Origin: Flavobacterium sp. NG2
GTDB taxonomy: Bacteria > Bacteroidota > Bacteroidia > Flavobacteriales > Flavobacteriaceae
Length of the DNA stretch: 64,000 nucleotides
Direction: 5' to 3'
NCBI RefSeq assembly: GCF_034119845.1
Contig: NZ_CP139420.1
Location: 3,350,001-3,414,000 of the forward strand
The notes under the pieces were generated by a model. It saw only the letters and a program-made list of their open reading frames with translations. It did not search any database and was not told the origin of the DNA. The stretch's first letter is position 1. The number at the start of each line of letters is the position of its first letter. The position numbers were made by a program, and so were the translations under genes. Of the stretch, positions 43,703 through 52,295 are shown piece after piece.

Positions 43703-45229
43703 ATGACAAAGTCAAAAAATAAAAAGTGGTCTAAAAAACTCAAGCAAAAAATGTACAAATGGCACAGAACACTGGGAATCATCACGATTATCCCAGTGAT
43801 TTTCTGGTGTATTTCGGGCTTGATGCATCCTGTGATGGCACATTGGTTTAAACCCACTATTGCTCATGAAAAATTAGAAGTAAAACCCATAGACAGTACC
43901 CAAATCAAACTGTCCATTGGAGATGTTTTAGAAAAAAATAAGATTCCTGTTTTTAAAAACTTTCATCTGGTAGCTTTCAACAATACCACTTATTACCAAA
44001 TAAAAACAACCAAAGAAAACGAAGTCTTGTATTTTGATGCCCAAACGGCTGAGGAATTAAAAAATGGAGATCAAATCTATGCCGAATGGTTGTCACGTTA
44101 TTTCATAGAGGATCAAAAAAGTAAACTGGCTAGTCTTTCATTAGTAACTGAATTTGACAGTCAGTACAAATACGTCAACCGTTATTTACCCGTTTGGAAA
44201 GTAACTTTCGAGCGTGACGATGCCATGGATGTCTATGTAGAAACTACATCAAGCAAACTGGCAACTTACAATCCTACTTCAAGAAAGATACAGCTATGGA
44301 TTTTTGACAACTTTCACAATTGGAGTTTTCTGGAAGCTATTTCGAATAACGCTCTTCGAATTATAGTGATGCTCTTATTATTGGGAATTATTGCCATATC
44401 AGCTATTAGCGGCATTGTTATTTATGGTTTCTTTTGGAAAGTCTTCAAAAAAACACCTGTAACCGAGAACGAAAGCAAGTTCAAAAAACACCACCGAAAA
44501 ATCGGGATTGCAGTCGCATTTGTAACCTTTACTTTTACTTTCAGCGGTGGTTATCATGCTTTAACCAAGTGGGAGCCTTATGTTTTAGACAAAATGGTGT
44601 TTACACCTGATTTTAAAGCGACTGATTTTCAATCAAATCATTTAGACTTAAAACCGGATTCCACTTGGACAGATGTTTCTTTAATTCAGTTTAAAAACAA
44701 AAATTATTACCAAGTACGCTTAGCACCTAATGAAGAAGGTGAAGTACAAAATAAATATATTGACTCTAAAACAGCTGTTGAAACTCCAAATCTAGAAGCG
44801 CAATATGCTGAATTTTTAGCTAGTAAATTCGCCAAAATGATGGTAAAAGACACGGCACTTCCTGCAGATTGCTGTGATGTCGAAAACACTAATTCCTGTA
44901 TCAAAAACGCCAAATTATTAAATACAGAATACTTGTATCAGTTTGATAATCGGGAATATGGATTTGTAAACAAACGTTTGCCAGTAGTGAAATTGAGTTA
45001 CGACACAGCCGATAAAGCTACTTTTTATATTGAACCTGCTACTTCCAGATTAGCGGCTCTAGTAACCGATTCTAAAAGAACCGAAGGCTACAGTTTTGCC
45101 ATCCTACACAAATATTTATTTATGGATTGGGCTGGAAAAAACATCCGTGATTTGGTAATGGCCTTGTCGGCTCTTGGGGTTTTGGTAGTAAGCCTTTTGG
45201 GTTTGTATTTATTCTTAAAAAGAAAATAG
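43703..45229 (+). CDS. PepSY-domain transmembrane protein (reductase-like)
   Basis: 508-residue inner-membrane protein with four clear helices: after KWHRTLGIITIIPVIFWCIS near residue 20-40, near 215-240 (LRIIVMLLLLGIIAISAISG), near 265-285 (KHHRKIGIAVAFVTFTFTFS) and at the C-terminus (VMALSALGVLVVSLLGLYLF). Two PepSY-type periplasmic domains lie between (about 45-205 and 295-470). Conserved His residues at the helix ends (KWHRTLG, HHRKIG, ILHKYLFMDW) fit heme coordination, as in PepSY-TM siderophore reductases. The second PepSY domain carries an unusual PADCCDVENTNSC stretch. It lies 6 nt after the TonB receptor, so the pair probably imports and reduces a metal complex. Confidence 0.9.
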   Translation: MTKSKNKKWSKKLKQKMYKWHRTLGIITIIPVIFWCISGLMHPVMAHWFKPTIAHEKLEVKPIDSTQIKLSIGDVLEKNKIPVFKNFHLVAFNNTTYYQIKTTKENEVLYFDAQTAEELKNGDQIYAEWLSRYFIEDQKSKLASLSLVTEFDSQYKYVNRYLPVWKVTFERDDAMDVYVETTSSKLATYNPTSRKIQLWIFDNFHNWSFLEAISNNALRIIVMLLLLGIIAISAISGIVIYGFFWKVFKKTPVTENESKFKKHHRKIGIAVAFVTFTFTFSGGYHALTKWEPYVLDKMVFTPDFKATDFQSNHLDLKPDSTWTDVSLIQFKNKNYYQVRLAPNEEGEVQNKYIDSKTAVETPNLEAQYAEFLASKFAKMMVKDTALPADCCDVENTNSCIKNAKLLNTEYLYQFDNREYGFVNKRLPVVKLSYDTADKATFYIEPATSRLAALVTDSKRTEGYSFAILHKYLFMDWAGKNIRDLVMALSALGVLVVSLLGLYLFLKRK

Positions 45230-45240
45230 ATTACATCTTT

Positions 45241-45500
45241 CATGTAAAGTAGAAGAACACAGATTTGAGAAATTAAAGAAATAGTCACAGATTAAAACAA
45301 ATTAATCTTTTCAATTCTATCAAACTCTTTTGAAATCTGCTAAATCTGCGTGAAAAACATTGCACTCAGATTTGGCAGATTTTCTAATATAATAATTTGG
45401 ATTTTAGTCTAAATTAAAAATAGTACCACTTTATCAACCGAGATAAAGCAAACGGACAAAGTAAAATACCGTCACTTTCGTGAAATCTGTGGCTAGTTTT
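45241..45500. repeat. Dispersed AATCTGCG/CACAGATT word repeats
   Basis: The 283-bp gap between PepSY and trmH holds AACACAGATTTGAGAAATTA, TCACAGATTAAAACAAATTA, AAATCTGCTAAATCTGCGTG, and a final TTTCGTGAAATCTGTGGC. No gene is seen. Confidence 0.55.
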
Positions 45501-45512
45501 TTTGAATACAAT

Positions 45513-46175
45513 CTATCTCGGATTATCCTCGTAATACCTCGCTTCGATACGTTTGATATCTTTAATGGAGTTTTTAGTCCACAACAATCGTTTTTCAACT
45601 AACTCCTCGGCTGATAAACCCCAGTTTTGATTCGATTGACGCAATCTAGTTGTTAGGTTTTGAATAATTATAGCCGCAGAAACTGATATGTTCAAACTCT
45701 CTGTAAAACCTACCATTGGAATCTTCAAAAAACCATCGGCCTGTTGCATAATTTCCTCTGACAATCCTTCTTTTTCGGTTCCAAAAAACAAGGCAGCGGG
45801 TTTTGAAATATCAAAATCTTCAAGCAAACAATCATTTTCATGTGGAGTTGTAGCAATGATTTGATACCCTTTATTTCTTAGTGTTTGAATACAATTAGTA
45901 GCTGAGTCATACCGATTTACATCAACCCATTTTTGAGCTCCTAAGGCAATTTCTTTATCAATACGCTTCCCAAAACGCTGTTCAATAACATGGAGTTCTT
46001 GAATCCCAAAAACCTCACAACTACGCATCACCGCACTGGTATTATGCATCTGAAAAACATCCTCAACAGCTACCGTAAAATGATTGGTACGATTTGCGAG
46101 AACTTTTAAGAACTTTTCTTTGCGCTCAGTCGTTATAATATTTTCAAGAAAATGAAGGTAATCCAAATCTATCAT
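45513..46175 (-). CDS. SpoU/TrmH-family RNA 2'-O-methyltransferase
   Basis: 220-residue knotted methyltransferase. The three SpoU motifs are visible: VFQMHNTSAVMRSCEVFGI near residue 40, FGTEKEGLSEEIMQQADGFLKIP near 135-155, and GFTESLNISVSAAIIIQNL near 160. The C-terminal extension with LLWTKNSIKDIKRIEARYY matches TrmH, which makes Gm18 in tRNA, more than RlmB, and there is no RlmB N-terminal substrate domain. SAM-dependent. It has a complete promoter at 46192-46221. TrmH versus another SpoU target remains open. Confidence 0.9.
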   Translation of the reverse strand: MIDLDYLHFLENIITTERKEKFLKVLANRTNHFTVAVEDVFQMHNTSAVMRSCEVFGIQELHVIEQRFGKRIDKEIALGAQKWVDVNRYDSATNCIQTLRNKGYQIIATTPHENDCLLEDFDISKPAALFFGTEKEGLSEEIMQQADGFLKIPMVGFTESLNISVSAAIIIQNLTTRLRQSNQNWGLSAEELVEKRLLWTKNSIKDIKRIEARYYEDNPR

Positions 46176-46191
46176 CTGATTTTTTTTGGTG

Positions 46192-46221
46192 CAAAAATAA
46201 CAAAAAAGGAAAAAGTATCAA
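46192..46221 (-). promoter_or_regulatory. Consensus promoter of the trmH-like gene
   Basis: Minus strand TTG (46219-46221), 19 nt, then TATTTTTG (46192-46199): an exact match to the Bacteroidota TTG-N19-TAnnTTTG pattern, 17 nt before the ATG. Confidence 0.75.
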
Positions 46222-46241
46222 GTTTTTGGGCGTGTCCCTCT

Positions 46242-46316
46242 GGGTCGGGCTATACGCTACAATCTTGTGGCGGCATAAATGCCCGCCGCCACAAGGATTT
46301 TCGCTGCTATCCCTCA
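46242..46316 (-). repeat. Hairpin repeat with conserved ends, copy in - orientation
   Basis: Reverse-strand copy of the repeat at 40904-40983: GATAGCAGCGAAAATCCTTG, stem CTTGTGGCGG / CCGCCACAAG, loop CGGGCATTTATG, then GATTGTAGCGTATAGC. Together with 40904 it flanks the receptor-PepSY-trmH block as a pair of inverted repeats 5.2 kb apart. Confidence 0.8.
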
Positions 46317-46394
46317 CGCAAACCCTGCAATCATTCAATAAATCACTATTAATTTCATTATGTATTTCATTTTAATAAATTTGATGCATTACTT

Positions 46395-46565
46395 TTACTA
46401 AAAAAAGGAACACAAATTAAAGAAATCAGAGAAATAGTAAGAAATCTCTAAGTAACTTAGTGTCTTGGTAATTAAAAAATATTGTTATTAGGATTAAAAA
46501 AACTTAGAACCTAAGAACCTTAGCAACTAAGTCCCTCAAAATCCTTCGTGCCCTTTGTGTATAAA
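46395..46565. repeat. Word-like dispersed repeats before the sirtuin gene
   Basis: AAAGAAATCAGAGAAATAGT, then CTAAGTAACTTAGTGTCTTG, AACTTAGAACCTAAGAACCT and TTAGCAACTAAGTCCCTC, the CTAAG family also seen at 15062 and 35011. No promoter could be picked with confidence. Confidence 0.5.
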
Positions 46566-46576
46566 AAAAACTAATT

Positions 46577-47272
46577 ATGAAAAAGAAACTCGTAGTACTC
46601 ACAGGAGCTGGAATCAGTGCCGAAAGTGGTATTAAAACCTTTAGAGATAGTAACGGTCTCTGGGAAGGTCATAATGTAATGGAAGTTGCCACTCCCGAAG
46701 GTTTCCATAAAAACCCCGAATTAGTACTCGACTTTTATAATCAAAGACGCAGACAACTTTTTGAAGTACAACCCAATCTAGGGCACCAAATCTTAGCCCA
46801 AATGGAGCATGATTTTGACGTACAAATCATCACCCAAAATGTCGATGATTTACACGAAAGAGCGGGAAGCACTAACGTTTTACACCTACACGGCGAATTA
46901 TTAAAAGTACGAGCTATCAATAATGAAAACAACATCTTAGACTGGAAAACCGATTTATTACTAGGTGATACCGACAGCAGTGGCAACCAATTACGTCCGC
47001 ATATTGTTTGGTTTGGCGAGGCCGTTCCTGCCCTTGATGAAGCTATTGAAATCACAGCAACAGCCGATTATTTTGCTGTCATTGGTACATCATTACAAGT
47101 TTATCCTGCAGCAGGATTGATTGATTTTACTTCAAAAAACACTCCCGTTTTCTATATTGATCCTAAACCCGCTTCGATTCCAAACTTAAGAAATCCATTA
47201 GAATTGATTCCGATGAATGCTTCGGATGGTGTTTTGATATTGAGAAATAAATTATTACAATACGGTTTATAA
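46577..47272 (+). CDS. Sir2-family NAD-dependent protein deacylase (class III type)
   Basis: 231-residue sirtuin. NAD-binding LTGAGISAESGIKTFRDSNG and ITQNVDDLHERAGS with catalytic His in LHLHGE are present; the C-terminal GTSLQVYPAAGLI and IDPKP are typical. DFYNQRRRQ contains the YxxR signature of class III sirtuins (SIRT5/CobB), which prefer succinyl or malonyl lysine. The four zinc-binding cysteines of classical sirtuins are absent: the segment after GELLKVR has none. So a desuccinylase/demalonylase is likelier than a simple deacetylase. Single gene. Confidence 0.92.
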   Translation: MKKKLVVLTGAGISAESGIKTFRDSNGLWEGHNVMEVATPEGFHKNPELVLDFYNQRRRQLFEVQPNLGHQILAQMEHDFDVQIITQNVDDLHERAGSTNVLHLHGELLKVRAINNENNILDWKTDLLLGDTDSSGNQLRPHIVWFGEAVPALDEAIEITATADYFAVIGTSLQVYPAAGLIDFTSKNTPVFYIDPKPASIPNLRNPLELIPMNASDGVLILRNKLLQYGL

Positions 47273-47372
47273 TCCTCGTAAACACCGCATTTACAAGACC
47301 TTTCACCACAAAAAACCAACATAGTTTAGTTTTTTAAACTCCCCTCATTTACATTTTTCCGCATGTTAATAT

Positions 47373-47425
47373 TCTGTTAAACAGAAATTAAACAACTGTT
47401 TAAATTAAACAGTTGTTTAATTTTG
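47373..47425 (+). promoter_or_regulatory. TetR operator and promoter of the tetR-tolC-emrAB operon
   Basis: A 35-bp perfect inverted repeat (16-bp arms 47387-47402 and 47406-47421, 3-nt centre). Each arm is itself near-palindromic: AAACAACTGTTT and AAACAGTTGTTT. A smaller palindrome TCTGTT-A-AACAGA lies at 47373-47385. The right arm overlaps a TAATTTTG -7 box (47418-47425), with CTG 19 nt upstream as a weak -33. A repressor bound here would cover the promoter. Confidence 0.8.
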
Positions 47426-47443
47426 TTTTAAATTAGAAACAAC

Positions 47444-48082
47444 ATGAGTTTGAATACCGATTTTAACGAAAAACAAATTGAAATTCTATTAGTAGCAGAA
47501 ACCCTTTTTGCTGATAATGGTTTTGAAGGAACCTCCATTCGTACCATTGCAAAAGAAGCTAAAATCAATGTGGCTATGGTTTCCTATTACTTTGGTTCAA
47601 AAGACAAATTACTAGAAGCGTTAGTCGTTTACAGAACAAAAGATTTACGTTTTGAGATGGCCCATCTTTCAACAGAAAACCTTGATCCTATTGAAAAAAT
47701 TAAAAAAGTAATTGATTTATACATCAACAGAATCAATTGCAACAAAGGAATCTTTAGAATTATCCATTTTGAATTAACCAAGGGAAAAGAATCTTCTAAA
47801 ATCAAAGCACTTGATGAAATTAGATATGCTAATTTACTTTCGCTAACCTCCATCATCGAAGAAGGTCAAAGCAAAGGAATTTTCAGGAAAGATGTCATCA
47901 TCCCTTTAATTCCACCTACTATTCTCGGAACATTTTTTCATTTTCATATCAATAAAATGTACTTCCAAGAAATACTGAATTTAAAAACAGAAGAATCTTT
48001 TGACAACTATATCAAAACAACTCTATCTAAACATATTCAACAAACAATTAATGCTTTACTAACGTATGATATAGCTCATTAA
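47444..48082 (+). CDS. TetR-family transcriptional repressor
   Basis: 212-residue regulator. The N-terminal helix-turn-helix is clear: ILLVAETLFADNGFEGTSIR, then IAKEAKINVAMVSYYFGSKD (residues about 10-55). The remaining all-helical domain binds an unknown ligand. It is first in an operon with tolC, emrA and emrB, with a strong palindromic operator overlapping the promoter 18 nt upstream, so it very likely represses itself and the pump until an inducer is bound. Confidence 0.93.
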   Translation: MSLNTDFNEKQIEILLVAETLFADNGFEGTSIRTIAKEAKINVAMVSYYFGSKDKLLEALVVYRTKDLRFEMAHLSTENLDPIEKIKKVIDLYINRINCNKGIFRIIHFELTKGKESSKIKALDEIRYANLLSLTSIIEEGQSKGIFRKDVIIPLIPPTILGTFFHFHINKMYFQEILNLKTEESFDNYIKTTLSKHIQQTINALLTYDIAH

Positions 48083-48155
48083 GAAGCGTTTGAACCTAGG
48101 CTAAATCAATAAAACAACAATAACATTCAGATTGTTAACAAATAATTTTACGAAC

Positions 48156-49484
48156 ATGAAATTTAATTCATTCCTCGTGCTAGGAACATCGCTGTTGTTC
48201 CTTAACACCCTAAATGCACAGCAAAAAAAGAGTTTAAAACTCGAAGACGCCATCCATTTGGCCTGGAAAAACAGTAACGAAACTTCATTAGCTGACAGAA
48301 AAGTAAACACGAAAGCATTGGAACTAAAAGCTGTAAAAAATCATGCTTACCCAGATTTGAAAGCTTCAGGACAATACCAAAGATTAACAAATGCTTCTAT
48401 CAGTTTACCACAAAGTTCCTCTTCATCAAGCGCCGAGCCAACTCCAGTGGTAAATCAATTGATGATTGGTCAAATCAATACTAGCCTACCTATTTTTAGT
48501 GGTTTTAAACTCAAAAACAATATCAAATCATCGGATAACTTGTACCAAGCGGAAGTAGCTACTGCGTTACAAACCAAAGAAAATGTAGCCCTGAAAGTGA
48601 TTGACTTTTATGCTCATTTGTACAAGTCTAAAAAAACAGTGGAACTAATCGCTGAAAACAAAAAAAGTGCGCAACAACGTGTTACTGATTTTACAGATTT
48701 AGAAAAAAACGGCATCATACCCAGAAACGATTTACTAAAAGCACAGTTACAATTATCTAAATTACAACTATCACTGGATAGTGCCATTAGTGAATTAAAT
48801 AATGTCAATTTTGAATTGGTTACATTCTTAAAACTAGATTCTAAAACTAATTTAGACATCATCGAAAGTGATTTTGTTGACTTCCAAATGGATAATATCC
48901 CTACAAATGCGCAACTAGCATTAGAAAACAGAAAAGATCTTGAAGCCATCCGCTTAGAAGAAAAAGCAAGCTTAAACCAAATTGATGTAGCTAAAAGCGG
49001 GTACTACCCATCACTATCTCTTATAGGTGGCTATACTTCATTGGATTTAAAAAACTTGGTTACAGTACAAAATGCAATAAATTTTGGTGTGGGAATTTCT
49101 TATGACTTAAGTGGCATTTTAAAAAACGGTACTAATGTAAAAATTGCTCAAAGCAAAGCGCAAGAAATTAAAGAACATGAAGCTATGCTAACAGACCATA
49201 TCAAAATTGAAGTACAAAAGGCTATGGAAGAATTCGACCTTTCCTTAAAACAGGGAATCGTTTACAAACAAGCTGTAGAACAAGCTACTGAAAATTACAG
49301 AATACTAAAAGATAAATATGACAATGGTCTAGCCGATACCAACGACCTTCTTGAGGCAGATGTAGAACAGTTAGGAGCCAAAATAAACCAAACGCTAGCC
49401 AAAGCTAATAGCATCCAAAAATATTATGCCTTATTATCAGTTTCAGGACAGTTAAACCAAAAATTCAATCTTTCAAAAATATAA
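48156..49484 (+). CDS. TolC-family outer membrane efflux protein
   Basis: 442-residue outer membrane channel of a tripartite pump. Signal peptide (ending LNTLNAQ), then two OEP repeats: LEDAIHLAWKNSNETSLADR, LPIFSGFKLKNNIKSSDNLY in the first and ENRKDLEAIRLEEKASLNQI, YDNGLADTNDLLEADVEQLG in the second. Long helices rich in Ala, Gln and Lys form the periplasmic barrel. The ATG at 48156 is chosen because the signal peptide starts there; the frame opens at 48132. It lies 73 nt after tetR and 11 nt before emrA. Confidence 0.93.
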   Translation: MKFNSFLVLGTSLLFLNTLNAQQKKSLKLEDAIHLAWKNSNETSLADRKVNTKALELKAVKNHAYPDLKASGQYQRLTNASISLPQSSSSSSAEPTPVVNQLMIGQINTSLPIFSGFKLKNNIKSSDNLYQAEVATALQTKENVALKVIDFYAHLYKSKKTVELIAENKKSAQQRVTDFTDLEKNGIIPRNDLLKAQLQLSKLQLSLDSAISELNNVNFELVTFLKLDSKTNLDIIESDFVDFQMDNIPTNAQLALENRKDLEAIRLEEKASLNQIDVAKSGYYPSLSLIGGYTSLDLKNLVTVQNAINFGVGISYDLSGILKNGTNVKIAQSKAQEIKEHEAMLTDHIKIEVQKAMEEFDLSLKQGIVYKQAVEQATENYRILKDKYDNGLADTNDLLEADVEQLGAKINQTLAKANSIQKYYALLSVSGQLNQKFNLSKI

Positions 49485-49495
49485 TTATTAGCAAA

Positions 49496-50575
49496 ATGGA
49501 AAATAAAAAAAACAATACAAAGTTTATCCTAATCATATCCGCATTAGTAATTCTTGGAATTACATACGGCACCTTTAAATACATGCACTCACTCGCTCAC
49601 GAAGAAACAGATGATGCACAAATAGAGAAAAAAATGAACCCAATTATACCTAGAGTTTCAGGGTACATCAACAAAGTATATATTAAAGACAATAATTTTG
49701 TAAAAAAAGGAGATACCTTATTTACTATTGATGCTAAGGAATACGAATTGAAGATCGAAGAAGCTATTGCAAACTTGGCTACAGCCGAAGGAAATTTTGA
49801 AGTTTCAAAAGCAGATATCGGAACCGTATTAGCAAGCGTATCTGTATCTGACGCAAATGTACAATCAGCGAATGGCAATATCGAATCAGCTAAAATCAAA
49901 TTAGGATTAGCAACTAATGATTTCAACCGTTACAGTAATTTATATAAAAACCATACCATTACAAAACAACAATATGAACAAGCATTAGCAGCTAAACAAG
50001 AGGCCGAAAATCAAGTTCGAATTTTACAACAACAACAAAAAGCGTCTTCTTTTCAAAAATCAGTAAATCAAGCCAAATCTAAAGTTTCAGACAAACAAAC
50101 AGAGGTAGCTGCTGCTAACATCAAAAGAGCCAAAGCTTTATTAGAAACAGCACAATTGAATTTGAGTTACACAGTGGTCACTGCTGCCATTGATGGACAA
50201 GTTTCTAAAATTGATCTACAACCAGGGCAATTAGTACAACCTGGACAATCTCTTTTTTACATCATCAATAATTCTGAAGCTTGGGTTATTGCAAATTTCA
50301 AAGAGACACAATTGAATAAAATGATTGCAGGTCAAAAAGTAACGTTGAAAGTAGATGCTTATCCTGATTATGAATTCAACGGTTCGATTACTTCCTTTTC
50401 ACCAGCAACTGGATCTCGTTTTTCAATCTTACCTCCAGATAACGCAACTGGAAACTTTGTAAAAACAATTCAACGTTTGCCGGTGAAAATAAATATTGAC
50501 GCTACTAATGATATCGAAAAAGTAAAACTGTTACGTCCAGGAATGAATGTGGATGTTGACGTACATATAAAATAA
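49496..50575 (+). CDS. emrA: HlyD/EmrA-type membrane fusion protein
   Basis: 359-residue periplasmic adaptor with one N-terminal helix (FILIISALVILGITYGTFKY). Barrel-sandwich half motifs are in MNPIIPRVSGYINKVYIKDN and AAIDGQVSKIDLQPGQLVQP, separated by a coiled-coil hairpin (about 80-210) rich in Ala, Gln and Lys. A beta-barrel domain with AWVIANFKETQLNKMIAGQK follows. This is the usual EmrA layout; it links the MFS pump to TolC. It starts 11 nt after tolC and ends 1 bp before emrB. Confidence 0.93.
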   Translation: MENKKNNTKFILIISALVILGITYGTFKYMHSLAHEETDDAQIEKKMNPIIPRVSGYINKVYIKDNNFVKKGDTLFTIDAKEYELKIEEAIANLATAEGNFEVSKADIGTVLASVSVSDANVQSANGNIESAKIKLGLATNDFNRYSNLYKNHTITKQQYEQALAAKQEAENQVRILQQQQKASSFQKSVNQAKSKVSDKQTEVAAANIKRAKALLETAQLNLSYTVVTAAIDGQVSKIDLQPGQLVQPGQSLFYIINNSEAWVIANFKETQLNKMIAGQKVTLKVDAYPDYEFNGSITSFSPATGSRFSILPPDNATGNFVKTIQRLPVKINIDATNDIEKVKLLRPGMNVDVDVHIK

Positions 50576-50576
50576 A

Positions 50577-52157
50577 ATGACACAAGGAGAAGACGATTTA
50601 GTAGAATATGGCTTTAGACGCATTATCATCACGATAACTGCCGTACTATGTGCCTTGCTGGAAATTGTAGACACCACCATTGTCAATGTGGCCCTGACTA
50701 ATATGAGAGGAAGTCTTGGAGCAACACTAACAGATGTAGCTTGGGTAATTACCGCTTATGCTATTGCTAATGTTATTGTAATCCCTATGACAAGTTGGTT
50801 ATCACAACAATTTGGACGCCGAAATTATTTTGCCGTATCAATTATAATTTTCACATCAGCTTCCTTTTTATGTGGTAATGCCACAAATATCTGGGAACTA
50901 GTAGCCTTTCGATTTGTACAAGGTTTAGGAGGAGGTGCTCTTTTAGTTACCGCTCAAACCATCATAACCGAAAGTTATCCTGTTGCTAAACGTGGAATGG
51001 CACAGGCCATTTATGGCATGGGAGTAATTGTAGGTCCTACATTAGGTCCTCCTTTAGGAGGTTATTTAGTAGATAATTTTTCGTGGCCGTATATTTTTTA
51101 TATCAATATCCCTTTGGGAATTATTGCTACAATCTTAACATTAAGCTTTGTAAGAAGTCCTAAATATGGTGAAAAACTAAAATCTAACCAAGTCGATTGG
51201 TATGGCATCATCTTATTAGCAACCTTTATTGGTTCACTACAATTTGTTTTGGAACACGGGCAACAGGATGATTGGTTCAGTAATAATTTGATATTAGGAC
51301 TTAGCCTAGTTTCGTTATTTGGATTGATATTATTCATTTGGAGACAATTGACCTACAAATATCCCATTGTGAACCTGAGTGTTTTGAAAGATGGAAATTT
51401 AAGAATAGGAACTATTATGTGTTTCATCCTTGGATTTGGATTATATGGTTCAACTTTAATCATTCCCATCTACACCCAATCTGTATTAGGATGGACGGCT
51501 ACTGATGCAGGCTTGCTCCTTATTCCAGGTTCTATCACTACAGCAATCATGATGCCTTTTGTGGGTAGAATGATTCAAAAAGGCGTGCCTCAAGGATATA
51601 TGGTAGCTACTGGATTTGCCATATTCTTTGTTTTTTGTCTAATGATGTATGGGAACATGACACCAGACACTGGCGTAGAACATTTATTCTGGCCATTGAT
51701 ACTAAGAGGCATTGGATTAGGATTATTATTTGTACCCATTACTACCCTTTCTCTTTCTACCCTTTCAGGAAAAAACATTGGTGAAGGAGCTGCTTTTACA
51801 GGAATGATGAGACAGTTGGGTGGTTCTTTTGGAATTGCTATCATTACTACTTTTATCACTCGTTTTAATCAATCGCACCGTGTGAATTTAATAGCCAATT
51901 TAGATGCTACTAAATATGAAGTTCAACAACGTCTTGCATTATTACAAAAAGGATTTATATCCAAAGGATTTAGTACTAATGAAGCCTTGAAGAAAGCATA
52001 TCAATCCATCGATTATTCAGTAATGAAACAAAGTACTGTACTCTCTTATATGGATATCTTTTTATATCTAGGCGTATTATTCTTACTCTGTATTCCGATT
52101 ACTTTATTAATCAAGAGAGGAAAAAATAAAATAAATCCCGCTGATGCCATGCATTAA
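50577..52157 (+). CDS. emrB: DHA2-family MFS drug exporter (EmrB-like)
   Basis: 526-residue MFS transporter with 14 helices, typical of DHA2. Motif C (GPTLGPPLGGYLVDNFSW) and motif D near the N-terminus (LEIVDTTIVNVAL) are visible, plus AQAIYGMGVIVGPTLG and the FVQGLGGGALLVTAQTII drug-family stretch. It is a proton/drug antiporter working with EmrA and TolC to send drugs directly across both membranes. The gene starts 1 bp after emrA, so expression is coupled; a strong terminator follows. Confidence 0.94.
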   Translation: MTQGEDDLVEYGFRRIIITITAVLCALLEIVDTTIVNVALTNMRGSLGATLTDVAWVITAYAIANVIVIPMTSWLSQQFGRRNYFAVSIIIFTSASFLCGNATNIWELVAFRFVQGLGGGALLVTAQTIITESYPVAKRGMAQAIYGMGVIVGPTLGPPLGGYLVDNFSWPYIFYINIPLGIIATILTLSFVRSPKYGEKLKSNQVDWYGIILLATFIGSLQFVLEHGQQDDWFSNNLILGLSLVSLFGLILFIWRQLTYKYPIVNLSVLKDGNLRIGTIMCFILGFGLYGSTLIIPIYTQSVLGWTATDAGLLLIPGSITTAIMMPFVGRMIQKGVPQGYMVATGFAIFFVFCLMMYGNMTPDTGVEHLFWPLILRGIGLGLLFVPITTLSLSTLSGKNIGEGAAFTGMMRQLGGSFGIAIITTFITRFNQSHRVNLIANLDATKYEVQQRLALLQKGFISKGFSTNEALKKAYQSIDYSVMKQSTVLSYMDIFLYLGVLFLLCIPITLLIKRGKNKINPADAMH

Positions 52158-52163
52158 AAAAAC

Positions 52164-52197
52164 AAACCGTCACAATACAAATTGCGACGGTTTTTTT
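52164..52197 (+). terminator. Terminator of the efflux operon
   Basis: AAACCGTC ... GACGGTTT with an inner CAAT/ATTG extension (one mismatch) and loop ACAA, followed by seven T. Confidence 0.9.
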
Positions 52198-52261
52198 ATC
52201 CTTCAAAACTACAATAACCGTACAATTCTCTTTTTGAAAGATCGCTCTGCAAAAAACTTTG

Positions 52262-52269
52262 TACCTTTG
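52262..52269 (+). promoter_or_regulatory. -7 box of coaD
   Basis: TACCTTTG, 26 nt before the ATG. The -33 TTG is not at 19 nt. Confidence 0.55.
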
Positions 52270-52295
52270 AATATTCAAAAAAATCAACTCAAACC

